A DNA stretch of 64,000 nt. Origin: Lunularia cruciata. Taxonomy: Eukaryota; Streptophyta; Marchantiopsida; Lunulariales; Lunulariaceae. The position numbers and the translations under genes are program-made. Location of the stretch: contig OX419756.1 in the NCBI GenBank assembly GCA_948567375.1, forward strand, positions 43,972,333-44,036,332, read 5' to 3'. The notes under the pieces were generated by a model, which had not been told where the DNA came from, did not search any database, and saw only the letters and a list, made by a program, of their open reading frames with translations. This document shows, piece by piece, positions 34,332 through 46,299 of the stretch. Positions within the stretch are counted from its first letter, which is position 1; each line of letters opens with the position of its first letter.

Positions 34332-37136
34332 GCCTACCACTGGATCATTTGGCATGTGATCCCTTGGACGAGTTAGCGTGGTTCCTATTCCTCCTACTCC
34401 CTCGATGGTGTCTTCGTTATGCTAGAGGGGGACGTGCGGGGCATAGAGAGGTGGCGGTTAGATTTTTTCGATTCCGAGCGGGGGATTGGGCAGCCCTTCA
34501 GGAGGAGTCTGTTATGGCTACACGATTTAGGAGACAGACATCGCCACAGGATACCACAGATTCCACTCGATTATGACGATGTAGGACATTGGGTCAGGCG
34601 GGAGAGTTTAGTAGAGCAGCACGAGCGCTACACCCTTTGTCTATAGCGAGTCCTACTGATGAGACCATCTCTTCCCTACGCTCATTGCATCCTATAGCAA
34701 TAGAGGGACTACCGCTAGAGGTCTTAGATTATCAGCCTGAGCAGCCTTTATGTCTTGATAGGTCGCTATTTGCAACAAGCATTGTGCACTACCCCTCGCC
34801 TTTCCTCAGGAGGCTTGTCAATGATGGTTTATGAGCACCTTAGAGATTGCTTCCAGGCATATGATCCTTCTAGTGGTTTTACCGAGTTGTTTCAGGTGGC
34901 TGCAGCAGTAGCGAGAGGAGATATTCCTATGTCTGTTAGTCGGGTCTTAGGTGCTAGTCAACTTCTCGCGATCGAGAAGGACATGGGAGGCATTAGACCG
35001 ATTGCTATTGGAGAGATCTTTTTGCGTTTGGTCAGTCGTACCATTGTCCTTCAACATTGTTCTCACTTTTGACAGCACCTTAGTCCACATCAGTTTGGAG
35101 TAGCTACACTTGGAGGATGTGAGGCTATATCTCTAGGCATTAGAGCACTCCTAGATATCCATCCGGAGTGGGTCGTCCTACAGGTGGATGTTGAGAACGC
35201 TTTTAATAGCGTCTCACGTGCATCCATCTTTAGAGAGCTTAGGGAGGCTGGTGGATCCTTGGCGAGTCTCATTCCTTTTGTGCGGTCTTTTTATGGCTCT
35301 CCTGCTTCCCTTTACTACCAGCATGGTGGTTCACAGGAGGGAGTCACCGTCTTGGAGTCAGCTGTTGGTACACGTCAGGGAGATCCTTTGGGGGGGCCCT
35401 TATTTGCCATGGCTCACTTTAGAGCTCTCCTGTCTACTACTTTGGCCATGCCAGGTTGTGTATTTCCATCCTTGGCAGATGATACACACATCGTAGGCCC
35501 TGTAGATCAGATTAGGCAGGCCTTTGACTACTTGACTATCGAGCTACATCTAGTAGGCTTGAGAGTCAAGGTGTCAAAGTGTAGGGCATGGTCCCCTTTA
35601 GGTATCCCTCCCCACCTTGAGCTTCCAGAGGGGTGTATCACATCCACAGAGGGACTTCGTGTTCTTGGAGTGCCAGTAGGATCGGAGGATTTTGTCACAC
35701 GCTTCTTGGACGCTGCCCTTGCAGAGGATGTTCTCCATGTGGAGGACCTTCCATTACTAGGAGATCCGCAGGTGGCATTTGGTATACTCTCATCCAGTAT
35801 TGCTCGTCGACCATCCTACCTCATCCGTACAGTTCCCCCCTCACCGTCCTTCCTATCATGTCTGAGAGCATTTGATAGGAGGATTATGGGAGTCTTTGGT
35901 GATATTATTGGACCAGGGACTTTTGAGTGTGTGACAGGGGATTTGGCACGTAGATAGACGGCTCTACCAATCTCATGTGGTGGGGTTGGCTTGCTTTCTA
36001 TGGAGGAGATGGCACCTATAGCGTTTTTGGGTAGTTGGGCTCTCTCGGCACCCCTACTTGCCTCTCGTTTTGTGGTTGCTGATAGGCCGGTTTTGGAGAC
36101 TTATGTGACAGAGGTGGAGGGATGATCCTTTTCTCTCCATGTGTTATTGCGGTAGACGAGAGATAGTCTATCTCCACGAGCACGAGAGGGTTTTCCACCG
36201 TTTGCTTCACTATCGTCAGATTGGACTAGAGGTCTACAGTCTTCCTTGATGGAGTGACAGTGTGAGCATACGCTACATTCTCTCTTAGTTGACTTGTCCA
36301 TTCCTCAGGCTACTAGAGCACGTCTACGCTCTTGCTCCGGCTTGGGTGCAGGCTCGTGGATCCTAGCTCGACCATGCATTAGGGCTTTCCAACTCGCACC
36401 GGCTACTTTCTCTACAGCGATGAGGTTTCGCCTAGGTTTGGTCCACCCATCTGCATCTTCACTACTCACTTGTGAGTGTGGTTCTACACTAGATGCAGCG
36501 GCGGTCCACATGACACGGTGTCCTTTTGGAGGACAGAGGATAGCTACCCATGATGCCATTAGAGACATAGTGTTTGCTATGGCACGAGAGAGTGGATACT
36601 TGGCTTGGAGGGAGCATTCGTATGCGTTGCAGACGACACGTGTCAGTGCAGACTTATACTTGGTCCGAGATGATCAGGTGACAGTAGTGGATGTCGTGGT
36701 GACGGACCCTACACGAGATACAGTTTCGGAGGGAGTGATTACCCATCCCCCTGGATGGGCGGCGAGTGCAGCAGCAGGTCGCAAGGTCTCCAAGTATAGG
36801 GGCATGCAGCGAGGTAACCTCTTTGTTCCTCTAGCCTTGGAGTTATATGGAGCAATGGACACGACATTTGACACATTTGTCAGGGAGTGCGCGAGAGCTT
36901 ATCATGTTAGGCGGCAGGGGGTACCACTCTCACTCTCATACTTTGTAGCTTACTTTAGACAGCGTGTATCCATTGCTCTGCAGAGGGCAGTGGCTGGTGC
37001 AATCCATAGGAGAGCAATCACATTAGGTGATGTTTCTTCGGATGCTCCAGTTGTGTGTAGACCGTACGACTTGCATAGCTCGGATATCTTAGGTGCGGTA
37101 GGGCAGATTTCTCATACAGACTCTATTGGGGCTTAG
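34332..37136 (+). pseudogene. Reverse transcriptase/endonuclease polyprotein of copy 2, broken
   Basis: The longest intact piece, 35184-35957, carries the RT core: VDVENAFNSVSR, TRQGDPLGGPLFAMAH and SLADDTHIVG. The piece at 36294-37136 carries the CECGSTLDAAAVHMTRCP knuckle and the endonuclease-like ADLYLVRDDQVTVVDVVVTD with a downstream THDAIRD-type context. Lesions are TGA at 34574, an extra A near 34772 (frameshift), TGA at 35070, TAG at 35955, TGA at 36123, TAG at 36153 and TGA at 36255. The stops at 34574, 35070 and 36153 are at the same codons as in copy 1. The others are private. The QGDP region keeps the base that copy 1 lost. Confidence 0.85.
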
Positions 37137-37223
37137 CCCCATGTTACCTTTTTTGTCTCTCCCTTGTACGGCTTGACGGGGTCTTCCCATCCTTCATTTT
37201 TCCTACGCGGTCGCCTTTTTTTT
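34332..37223 (+). mobile_element. Non-LTR retrotransposon, RLE type, copy 2 (5'-truncated, inactive)
   Basis: Homology to copy 1 begins abruptly at GCCTACCACTGGAT, inside what is the region after the zinc finger in copy 1, and runs to the shared 3' tail ending CGGTCGCC followed by a run of T. The 5' truncation is typical of target-primed reverse transcription. The copy lies about 25 kb from copy 1 in inverse orientation, with the GT14 gene between them. No target-site duplication was identified. Confidence 0.85.
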
Positions 37224-37299
37224 TAGTATTGAGAATAGTGAAAATGGATAAAGAAGTTGGTAGATACTCGACTTTCTGTTGCAGTTAATTCTTTTCAGT

Positions 37300-38487
37300 G
37301 GACTCTTGAATAGCCCAATATCATCATAAAGGCTCTACTCAGATATGAAAACTCACTGACTTTTGCAAGAGAGACAATCAATCGACAACATTTTGCAGTT
37401 TACTTTGGATTCTATAGTTAAAAAAAGGAAAAAGAAAAAGAGGTACCTTTGCAACATCTTTGCAGATCTCTTCCAACAAGCAAGGTCTCAATACTTTGAG
37501 CGTTTAATACAACAGGAAATAAGGCAGTCTCATCCTTCCAGGTGTTTATATTCTCATCTACTGAGATTCGGTAAAATGTGGTTACCCCAAAATGTTCAAG
37601 TACATCGATAAGAATAGGCGATCTAGTGATAAGGAATATGCATAAGAATCTTTACAATCTGCTGTTGTTTCATAAAGGAGGAGAATTGAGTAGTTACATG
37701 GAAGAGTCAAATGAACAGAAGAGCAAAGTTCAAGATATCGATCCCTTAATTGCGATGTCTTTTCATTTTTAATATAATCATATACTACTAGATGAAGTGA
37801 GTTACGAAGTTGCTTACAGTGTCTTTTTGTGAAATTTCATGGAGTTGGGGTGGGGGTTGTCAAACCTAGATGGTGGTTTCGAATCGTCTTCAGATTTGTC
37901 AATACTTCATTTGCCTCATTGATAGCATTAGTAATTTCGCTGAATCGTGGTGTGAACCAAGAGTACCAGATTACTACATTTTGATGGAAACCTTTAACTA
38001 CTTGAAAAATACCTTGAAAAATACCTTGAAAAATACTTGGCGATCGTGAAGTAATATAATCCCAAAGTTTCAGGTAATGGAAACAGAACCAGGAACATAA
38101 CCTCCATACTTTACAAGTGGCAGATACTTGAGAGTTTTGTTCTCTAAGGCAATTCATGAGGATATAAGCAACCCTTTGAACGAACTCGATGTGAAGCAGA
38201 CACAGACAACTTAACTTCTCTTTCATAATCACGATGAATGTTTTTGTTTGTTCTGGCCACAAGAGAACAGAAGAGAAAGTCGAAATACAACCACTGTAGT
38301 GAGGAAGAATAAAAGTACGTCCCCAATAATTTGAGCCGATGTTGAGATTCTTGGGATATATAAAACCATTTAAGGAACCATCCATCATCATCATCGTCTC
38401 ATCCCTTTGAGGGAGCATCCCGAGTAAACTGAAAGAGATATAGCCTGGTAAGAAGCAGCAGCAGAAGCAGGGCGGAGGTAGAGGCAC
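37300..38487 (-). pseudogene. Unidentified eroded coding stretch, longest piece 216 codons (37837-38487)
   Basis: The frame from 38487 to 37837 is open for 216 codons, unusually long for this composition. Past its stop, similar protein-like sequence continues toward 37300 in the same and shifted frames (for example KQLRNSLHLVVYDYIKNEK). The piece begins with a cysteine-rich hydrophobic segment and ends EVLTNLKTIRNHHLG followed by TP repeats. A short internal repeat gives FQGIFQGIFQ. I recognise no family. It may be a decayed gene or transposon part, or a chance frame. Confidence 0.3.
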
Positions 38488-38499
38488 CTCTAGACTATC

Positions 38500-41400
38500 C
38501 CTGAAAGGTTAATGATGAAAGGTCTCGGTACTTGATGATGGGCTCTAATCTAATCAAGGAAAAGAACATCGTCTTGATGAGGAATTTGACACTCTAATAC
38601 GGATAAAAGCTCGAGAGATCGCCTGGGATCCACAGCGGGAGAATGGCTGTTTAGGAGACTGATCACAGTGTCATGATCCCATAATCACGTTTGGGAGGAC
38701 GTTACCAAGGGGGGTGGTCGACGGAGTTGGCAAAGAATCTACGGAATTCACGCGTGCTTGGTTTGTGAGTGAGGAGGGGTGGTGCGTGACTTTAGAGAGG
38801 GGGATAAAGGGCGATGAGAGTGAGGGTGTCCCCCTATCTTTCAGAGATGGCAGAACTTTTCTTTTACGTTAAAAGATGGGACAGCTATGAGAGGAGCAGA
38901 AGATATTTTGACGCGTGTGAGACGAGCATTGCTCCAAAGATTACACGCCACGTATCGGCCTCGCGCTGGGTTTTGCTACAAGTGAAGCTACGCGACGTCT
39001 CGGGTTGGTCCTGCACAATGCCGCCGGGAAGTGACAGCAGGAATATCCATCCGAAATCGGTGGGATGGATGGACAACTAACCGACCGGGAGATGAGGAGG
39101 TTCTGATCTGGTTTGGAGCCTACAGTACTGTTCGAGCGAACTTTACGACGGAGAGACTCGCAGAGCCGTCTGTTAAAACGCATTTGCTCTGCATCCTGGA
39201 CGAATGACGGAACAGGAGAAGGGCGATTATTACCTCCGAGTAATCTTCCGACAATTTACCTGTTTCGACTCGCCGCGTATGCTCCCATATCCGGGGCGGG
39301 CCTGGGTGATGCATCATCCACAGCTTTTCTTCGTCCCCCGCATGGACGGGTGGGACCAATACCAGTTGCTTCGCGATGTGGGGGTCCACAACTCGCACGG
39401 CATGCATGTGCATGAATGTGTGTGCTGGATGACGCCCATGCTGCTTACAAGGCATCATGCCAGTGCGACCCCAGTCTGGGTGGCTAGCCCGAGATTCATG
39501 CCAACCCACTGATTCTGCCCGATGACGTGCTCTACTCGATTAGTTCTCCTCTCCTTCCTTTTGTTAGATTTACACTACCACTACTGTACTCGTCCTCTCA
39601 ACTACGCTTGCTTGTTGCTCACCACGCACAGTGTGTTGAGTGCGTGAGTCAATCAAGAGCGTCGTCAGTTCCTCCGGCCAGGCCATGCTCTTCTGCTTGC
39701 TACTGTGGTCGAGAGGAGCTTTGCCCCGCAGGTTGACATGCTTTGCTTCACGGACGCAGCGCACCACAGCTGTAAATCGGAGTCCGTCCGAGGTGATGTG
39801 TCGGCGGGGCTCCCTTCTCTGGCGCATGTAATTGTTGACGTCTCCTCTATCTGCGGCGACAGTGATTTCCCATTTCTTGCCGTGAAATGTTTGTCGGTGT
39901 TTGCGGACGTCCATGTTCCCCGGTGTACTTCCGCCTCTTGGACGTCGAAGGGCCACTGCTAGCTCCTCACACCCCGTCTCTCCAATGAAGAGGACCTCTT
40001 GAGATTTCCAGAGGCTGACGAGGAAAGGAAAAGAGCCACTACCCCCCCCCCCCCGCCTTTACTTTCCTCACCAGGGACGCATGCATTTCCTATGCATTTG
40101 GAGCTTGATCTCCAGTACTTACAGAACATTCTTTCCAATCTCTCGCTCGATGTCAACCCTCTATACTTTGGGGGTTGATTGTCTTATTGGGCAATCGCTT
40201 TAAATCACCACTTCTTAGAGAAACCTCGAGGCATATCGTAGTTGTGCACGTTCGCCATTTCACTCCCCTCACAGTGGGATTGCTACAGTAAGTGTGTCCG
40301 TTCAAACCAGTGGCAATTTGCATGGATATGTGGCCTTTTCGAATCCTCGGAAGGGTGTTCTTCTTCGTCCAAGCCAGGGCGAGAATCTTCCATCTCCCTA
40401 AAAGAGTGCATGCACAGCATTGTTCATGGTGATTGAGGAGGTTGACAAATTAATTATGGGGTCTGTTGGCGCTTTTGGACCTTACTGTAGCGTAGGTTTC
40501 TTCGAGCTGAGAAGACGACATGCGAGGAGCAGAATATAATTCACACTGGCTTCTCTCCCCTGAATTATGAAATTCCAAGTACGATTCAGTCGGGCTCATA
40601 GGTCGACATGTCATGAACGCAATCAAACTCCACTAAACACAGAATCAAGTAGTGGAGGAGAAGGCGTGAAGCAATCCGCAGGACGAGCTGATCGAGGTGG
40701 TTGAGAGGTAAGGGGTGGGGATGGAGGTGGTGGTGTAGCAAAAGATGATGTGATGTCATAAATTAAGAATGATCAAAAAGGGCGGATGGACTTTAAGAAG
40801 AATGTTAAGGGATGAAAGCAAGTCAGGTGATCGAGGCTGTTGGTAATTCATTCCATAAAGAAGATTGTTCGCTCACAGATCGGATTAGTGCTCTCAATAG
40901 CATTACGCCGGCGGAGTTAGTGATAAAGGCCGCCTACTACATTACTGAAGGGGACTTAAAACGCCGCCAAAGCCGTCTGGCAAATCATGTTTACGGTACC
41001 GCAGACTCGTAGTTCCCCTCGACTGCTTCCGGTACTCCTGTAAGTTGTGTTTATGATTCACCCAAATGTACTCCTTTCCATTATTATTAAGCCTCAGTTC
41101 ATTCATCCCAAGTGGGAACTCCACTCGCTAGACGTAGAGAAGGACGAGGACGAAGAAAAGAAGGATGAGGATAGTTCCCTTCATATTTATATCGGATTAT
41201 TCTCCCTCCAAAAGATGTAGACTACGCTTTTCATGATCTATAGTCACGATGGACATGTAGTCTAAGGAATGATGCCGGACTGGAAACAAGAATATGCTGA
41301 TGGCGAAAGGAGAAAGAAGAGCGTGGTGGTGGTGAGAGTTCCTAACGCTATACGAAAGTTCCCATTGAATATGCGTGGAAAGTGCGCATAGTGGGTGTAG

Positions 41401-43290
41401 TAATCGTGATAGCACCACAACCAACGACTATGGTTTGCGAACCACAATCCTTTTGACTGAGCTACCACTATTTATCTGTTTTCCTAGCAATGATGGATCG
41501 ATGCACACACAATTTCAACTGAAGATGTCACTGAGTATTTCGCGTCTCTCTCTTCCATTTATCAAGGAGGGAGTAGAAGGGTTGGTGAAAGAAGAAGAGG
41601 GATCTTCCAAATGGGAGTGGTTGTAAGTACTTTTACTCGTTGAGGGTGCTCTCGAGGCTCCCAAATTCGCAAAGCGACTTTCCTCAACAAGAGACAAAAA
41701 AGCCTTTTGCGGTTCCACTGTACCGTAGATTCAATCCCAACCCATGTAGAGTAGTTGAGAGTGAAGGTTATCCAGAACCGGCGTGGTTAGTCTTTCTTTT
41801 CTTGTCAACCACGGTCGTCTTGAGGAGAGTTGGTTGCACATCCACGCACCTACGACCACGTGAAGTAGTGTTTTACAACAACACAACAATCGCAGCAGTG
41901 TGCTCCAATTTGAAACATTGGATCCCCCCCCCCCCACACACACAAAACCAAGCTGAGCATTTCGTTGAAATCGCCCATTTTACGTCCATGAGGACTACTA
42001 CTGGTAGTTCTACCTTAGTAGAACTGCTTTATGCTGCCGAGGGCTTCCAATAATGTGGGCCAGCGACCAATCGTCGCCACAAGACGTGTGATGCAGAGTG
42101 CTCTCCTCTTCCCTTCACGTGTACTTGCAGACGGTCCACCTCAACCTCTAATACGGTAACCCCACCATACTCCGTCCGGTTGGTCGAAGGTAACTCAGGT
42201 TCACCTGACAACGAGAGGAGGTAACTCGGGTCCGGGCTGTTACGGTACACATTTTCGCATCGAATCGGATCCCATCGGAGTCAGCAGATCTATGTAAAAG
42301 ATGGAAGGGAGGAATTGTTATATGCGGCCGGAAACCAAACGCGACGGCCTGCAGCCGGCCGATCTGCGGAACTCTCGGTGCTGTTCATTGATGCGGCGCG
42401 AGAACGGAGCTACAGAAGGTTATGGATGGCAAGTCAGCCTCGGTCGGTCGACGACAGACTCGACACCTGAAAGTTGAGGAATTGGATAGGTATGCAACGT
42501 CATTGGCGATTTTGCACAGCCCACGCGCACGTCACGAACGAACGATGCACGGGCGCCCGTCACATCCGTCCCAACGTGAACCACGAGTACGTAGTCGCTC
42601 CCGAGAGGTGGGAAGTGCCCGTCGCGGCGCCTCGGTCATGGTCTTCTCTTTCCGCCGAGCCTGGGCTGGTCGTCCTTCCTTGCGCCGCCTCTTGTTGTGC
42701 CACCTTTCCCGTTCGTCTCGTCTTGATACAGTACCCCAGTCAACGACACTTTAACGGAGTAGGTTAGCCGCGTTCTGTTCGTCCCTCCCATTCTTGTGGA
42801 GTCTGAGTCGCTCGCTCGCTCGCTAACATTCGCTTTCCTCGTCTCTCGTCCCATGAGTGGCATACCACATGATTATTCACGCTAACACGAAAATTACAAG
42901 CTAATCGGATTCTGAGTATCCTAACCGGCTCCAACTAGAGTTCCATTACCCCAAATCCCCCACCTTGGCTACGAATCACCTCACAGGTGTACGTAGAGCA
43001 CGTATTTTAGCGAGCCTTCTAAGGCTAGCTAGGCAGCCATCAAGTTTCCTCATTAATGTTTGGAATCATTAATAGGTTTCTACTAAATTCCTCCCCCCGC
43101 TCATAAGAACTGGCGCTCTTCGTCTTCTTCGGCGATTGATGCCTCCCCTCCCCCTCCACCCAGCGCTTCCCATCTTTAAGAACTTCTCTCGGCTCTCCAC
43201 AACTCCCTTTCTTAAGTAAATCTTCTTCGTCCTCTCGTCCTCACACAGAACTTGTCATCTTCTCCTTCTCGGCTTCTCGTTTCTCCTCCT
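38500..43290. other. Intergenic region upstream of the LBD gene
   Basis: Many short overlapping frames on both strands in GC-richer DNA (38.8-40 kb, 42.4-42.8 kb) show no family motif. Two C homopolymers lie at 40042-40054 and 41924-41935, the latter followed by a CA run. I see no supported gene. Confidence 0.4.
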
Positions 43291-43292
43291 CT

Positions 43293-43368
43293 ACTCAAAA
43301 CGTCCTGCGCACTTCTGTCTTCTGTCTCGAACTCAAAACGTCTTACTCATTTCTGTCTTCTGTCTCGA
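43293..43368 (+). repeat. 38-bp tandem duplication in the LBD leader region
   Basis: ACTCAAAACGTC followed by TTCTGTCTTCTGTCTCGA occurs at 43293 and again at 43331, in a strongly pyrimidine-rich stretch from 43100 onward. The CT-rich composition upstream of the LBD gene is what a long 5' UTR often shows in plants. Confidence 0.75.
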
Positions 43369-44215
43369 ACAGGATTTAGGTGGTTGTTCCCAGAGGTCCG
43401 CCAAGACTAGGAGCGCCAAGCCAACATACACGCACAAAGCCGCAAAGCTGGACCTTTGCACCTGACAGGTTATTTTGATCACCGTCACCACATTCCATTT
43501 AGAGGGGAAAATAAGCCGATTCTGGACTGGAATAGCTTTGCAGCGACGGAAGAGCGCGCTCTCAGGTGACAGGAGGCTCGCGCGTACTCGTCCAATGTGT
43601 TCCTCGGTCATGATCGTCTGCTTCCCCGGATCTCGTTAAGGACATTGAGATTTTCTCGGGACGATTCTCGCAGGTGGTCGAAACATTTAGGGACAGACGA
43701 GCGGAGGAAGCTCATAGATCTGGATCATCGGTTTTTAGCATAGCTAGGTTCTTGAGCGCCGGTGCAGGAAGGTTTTACAGCTCAAGCTGCTTGTTATTGG
43801 CCAAACTCTACCCACCCAACAAACACCAAGAAAGGGGTAAGCCAGCTAATTTCATACTGTTTATGGCGTTCATTGACATTTAGTCTTTTCGGGACTCAGT
43901 GGTGGTGTATGAAACCTTCTCGTCGTAGGAACTACAGCTATTGGTTGGCTGGATTGCCCCTGCGATTCAGCCTGGACCCAAAGGCGAGGGATCAAGGGTA
44001 TATTTGTTTGCATGCATATCTGATGTCCCCATTGCTGTTCCATCGTGTTCCGCATCTTGAGCCTCTGCATCTTGTACGTGGTGCCCTCTCAAGTTGCATT
44101 AGTTACCATGGTCTTCCCAATTGAAGCTAAAGGCAAGAAGGAACTGATCAATTTCTTTGCCGTGGCTTCTCAGGGAGAGTTGCGAGAGACGAAAGACTAC
44201 CAAAAGAAGAAAGCG

Positions 44216-45647
44216 ATGAGCTGCAATGGCTGCAGAGTTTTGCGCAAAGGTTGCAGTGAATCCTGTGTCCTGCGCCCCTGCTTGCAGTGGATAGACAGCC
44301 CAGACGCGCAAGGAAATGCCACCGTTTTTGTTGCGAAATTTTTTGGCCGATCTGGACTCATGGGATTCATCAGTGCTGTTCCTGCAAGCGAAAGGACTGG
44401 TATGCACGCACTACCATCTTGACATGCTTAGACTTCTCGTTTTGTGCACACGCAAGATACCATTTCCCGCTTAGAATTTTCTTAGGCACCGATTAGATAC
44501 GTGTTTTATTTCAATATTTCGTCCAGCTGAGGGTGACGTTCTTATTTCAATCTTTCGTTCTGGATGTGCAGCGGTTTTCAAGTCTTTGCTTTACGAAGCT
44601 TGCGGACGGACTGTGAATCCCGTGTACGGTGCGGTTGGGCTTCTGTGGTCTGCAAATTGGAGTTTCTGCGAAGCTGCGGTTGCCCAAGTGTTGAAGACCG
44701 GGACTCTGAGACCTCCATCTCCGTCATCTTTGGGGGCTGGTGTCAAGTCAATGGCGACTCATGGTGGAGCCCCCTATCCGACCTCGGTGAATACTTCACC
44801 GAAGAGTTTCCCCAGCGTTCCTACGGAAGCTTCACACCTCTCCCTCACGAGCGACAAACCTGAACAATTGGCCGCGGATGAGTTCCGGAAGATGAACACC
44901 CGTCGGGTGCCGAATGGGAGTAATCAAATGGGAAGTCCCGTACAGGGGGCCGAACATGTGGATAACAACAACAGAAGCCCAGAGACGAATGGAGAGGCGA
45001 ACTGGAAAATCGGCAGTAATGTGCAGCAATGGACAAATCCACAGGGTAACAATGTGCCCGTTGGGATTTACTGTAAGCCGATGTTCAATTCACCTCGGGT
45101 GAACTCGGGAAGGAATATCGCTGCAAACCATCAAGAGAAGCAAGAGCAGGAGGAAGGGAGAACGACCGACGGGCCTTTGCCTCCTGTGGTTTTAGCTCCT
45201 GTCGCTCGAAGGGTGAAGATGCGTACCAACTCTCCTGTTCGACCATACTCCATTGACTTGAGCGTAGCTGCTTCCGAGTTGCACGGAACAGCAGATAATG
45301 AGGAGGAGCGAGAAAAGTTGGAGCTGGACCTGAAGCTGAGTACCTGCTCCACCGCTCCTTCTCCCTCCACCAAGCAGCAGTACTCTAATGGGTCGAGAGG
45401 GATAAAGAGAGTATTAAGCCCTAACACCTCGGAATCTGCAAACTCGGAGGGATCTGTAACCAGCCTCAACAGTACCTGCGTTCTGTCCCTCTCTCAGGGT
45501 TCTGATACTTGGAAGGTAGCTGCTCCATCCGTGTCCCAGGGATCTAATGGTTGGAACTGCTCGAATACTACGGCCGCGGGTGGGGGTGCACCCTCTATCA
45601 ACAGCAACTCACCACGAAAGGCTCTTTCTCTTTTCCAGAGCCCCTGA
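44216..45647 (+). CDS. LBD: Class II LOB-domain (LBD) transcription factor, two exons
   Basis: Exons 44216-44399 and 44572-45647 join in phase 1 (GTATGC donor, TGTGCAG acceptor) to give 419 residues. The LOB domain opens [17 protein letters not shown] with the C-x2-C-x6-C-x3-C zinc motif. [19 protein letters not shown] follows, then after the intron [19 protein letters not shown]. The divergent leucine-zipper end and the GLLW/NW block mark class II, whose angiosperm members (LBD37-42) repress nitrogen-response and anthocyanin genes. The serine/asparagine-rich tail contains ELDLKLS within LELDLKL, an EAR-type LxLxL motif that recruits TOPLESS co-repressors. The start at 44216 gives the canonical MSCNGC; an in-frame ATG at 44108 would add 36 residues and is less likely. 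The protein is expected to act in the nucleus as a DNA-binding repressor. No damage was seen. Confidence 0.95.
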
Positions 45648-46276
45648 GTCATGACGACACATACTCCACAGGGAAGAGGCGCGAGTTCAGTCGACCGAAC
45701 CGATGGATTTGGATTACAATTTTCCCTCGACCCCCGACGAAGCAAGGAAAGAAAGTGAGAAATTTTTTGAGAATTTTGCGGTTGCCTGCCCCTTTTAACC
45801 GCGTTGTCCCTGAGTATTGTGAGGTACAGCAGTTACTGAGGTTAGTTAGGTACTGTGACTATACCCCATTTCAAAAGTTCCGAGTCATATCTGCATCCAT
45901 CTTGGGGTCTTGTTAATGATTTTGGATAGTAAACCTGTTTGTTATTCCATCTTGAAGCAGACCTATGTAAAGGTTTCGACAGAGAGCCCCACGAGCCATT
46001 TTTGAACAAGAGTTAGACAGTCTAGTCTGTACGGGAAATTCCAACCAAGGCAAACGACCCTGGAGCTGTGATCAAGAGTCAAAATACGTCTGTATACATC
46101 CGCCACTGTTAGGTTTTTCAGGTTTTTTCTAAACGAACTCTTCTGAGATTTTTCTATACAACCCAATTTTTCGAGTGGTACTCCACAACAGAAGGTGGAT
46201 CTCCAAAAACTTTTGGTGTACATGCACGGCATCATCTTTCTAGAGTCATCCAACTGATGCACATTCAAGCATCATC

Positions 46277-46282
46277 AATAAA
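46277..46282 (+). promoter_or_regulatory. Candidate poly(A) signal of the LBD gene
   Basis: This is an AATAAA about 630 bases after the LBD stop codon, in a stretch without competing coding sequence. It is supported only by position and motif. Confidence 0.4.
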
Positions 46283-46299
46283 AGTTACTTCGATCTGAT

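Noticed and set aside
39120-39512. Overlapping frames of 100-129 codons on both strands
   Set aside because: The DNA is GC-richer with few stops in several frames at once. There is no motif, splice pattern or family resemblance.
43674-44124. Possible upstream exon or separate small protein before the LBD gene
   Set aside because: The frames lack any motif and the stretch fits a long 5' leader with possible leader introns.
45131-45469. 112-codon minus-strand frame
   Set aside because: It is the antisense shadow of the LBD second exon, whose own frame is continuous and carries family motifs.
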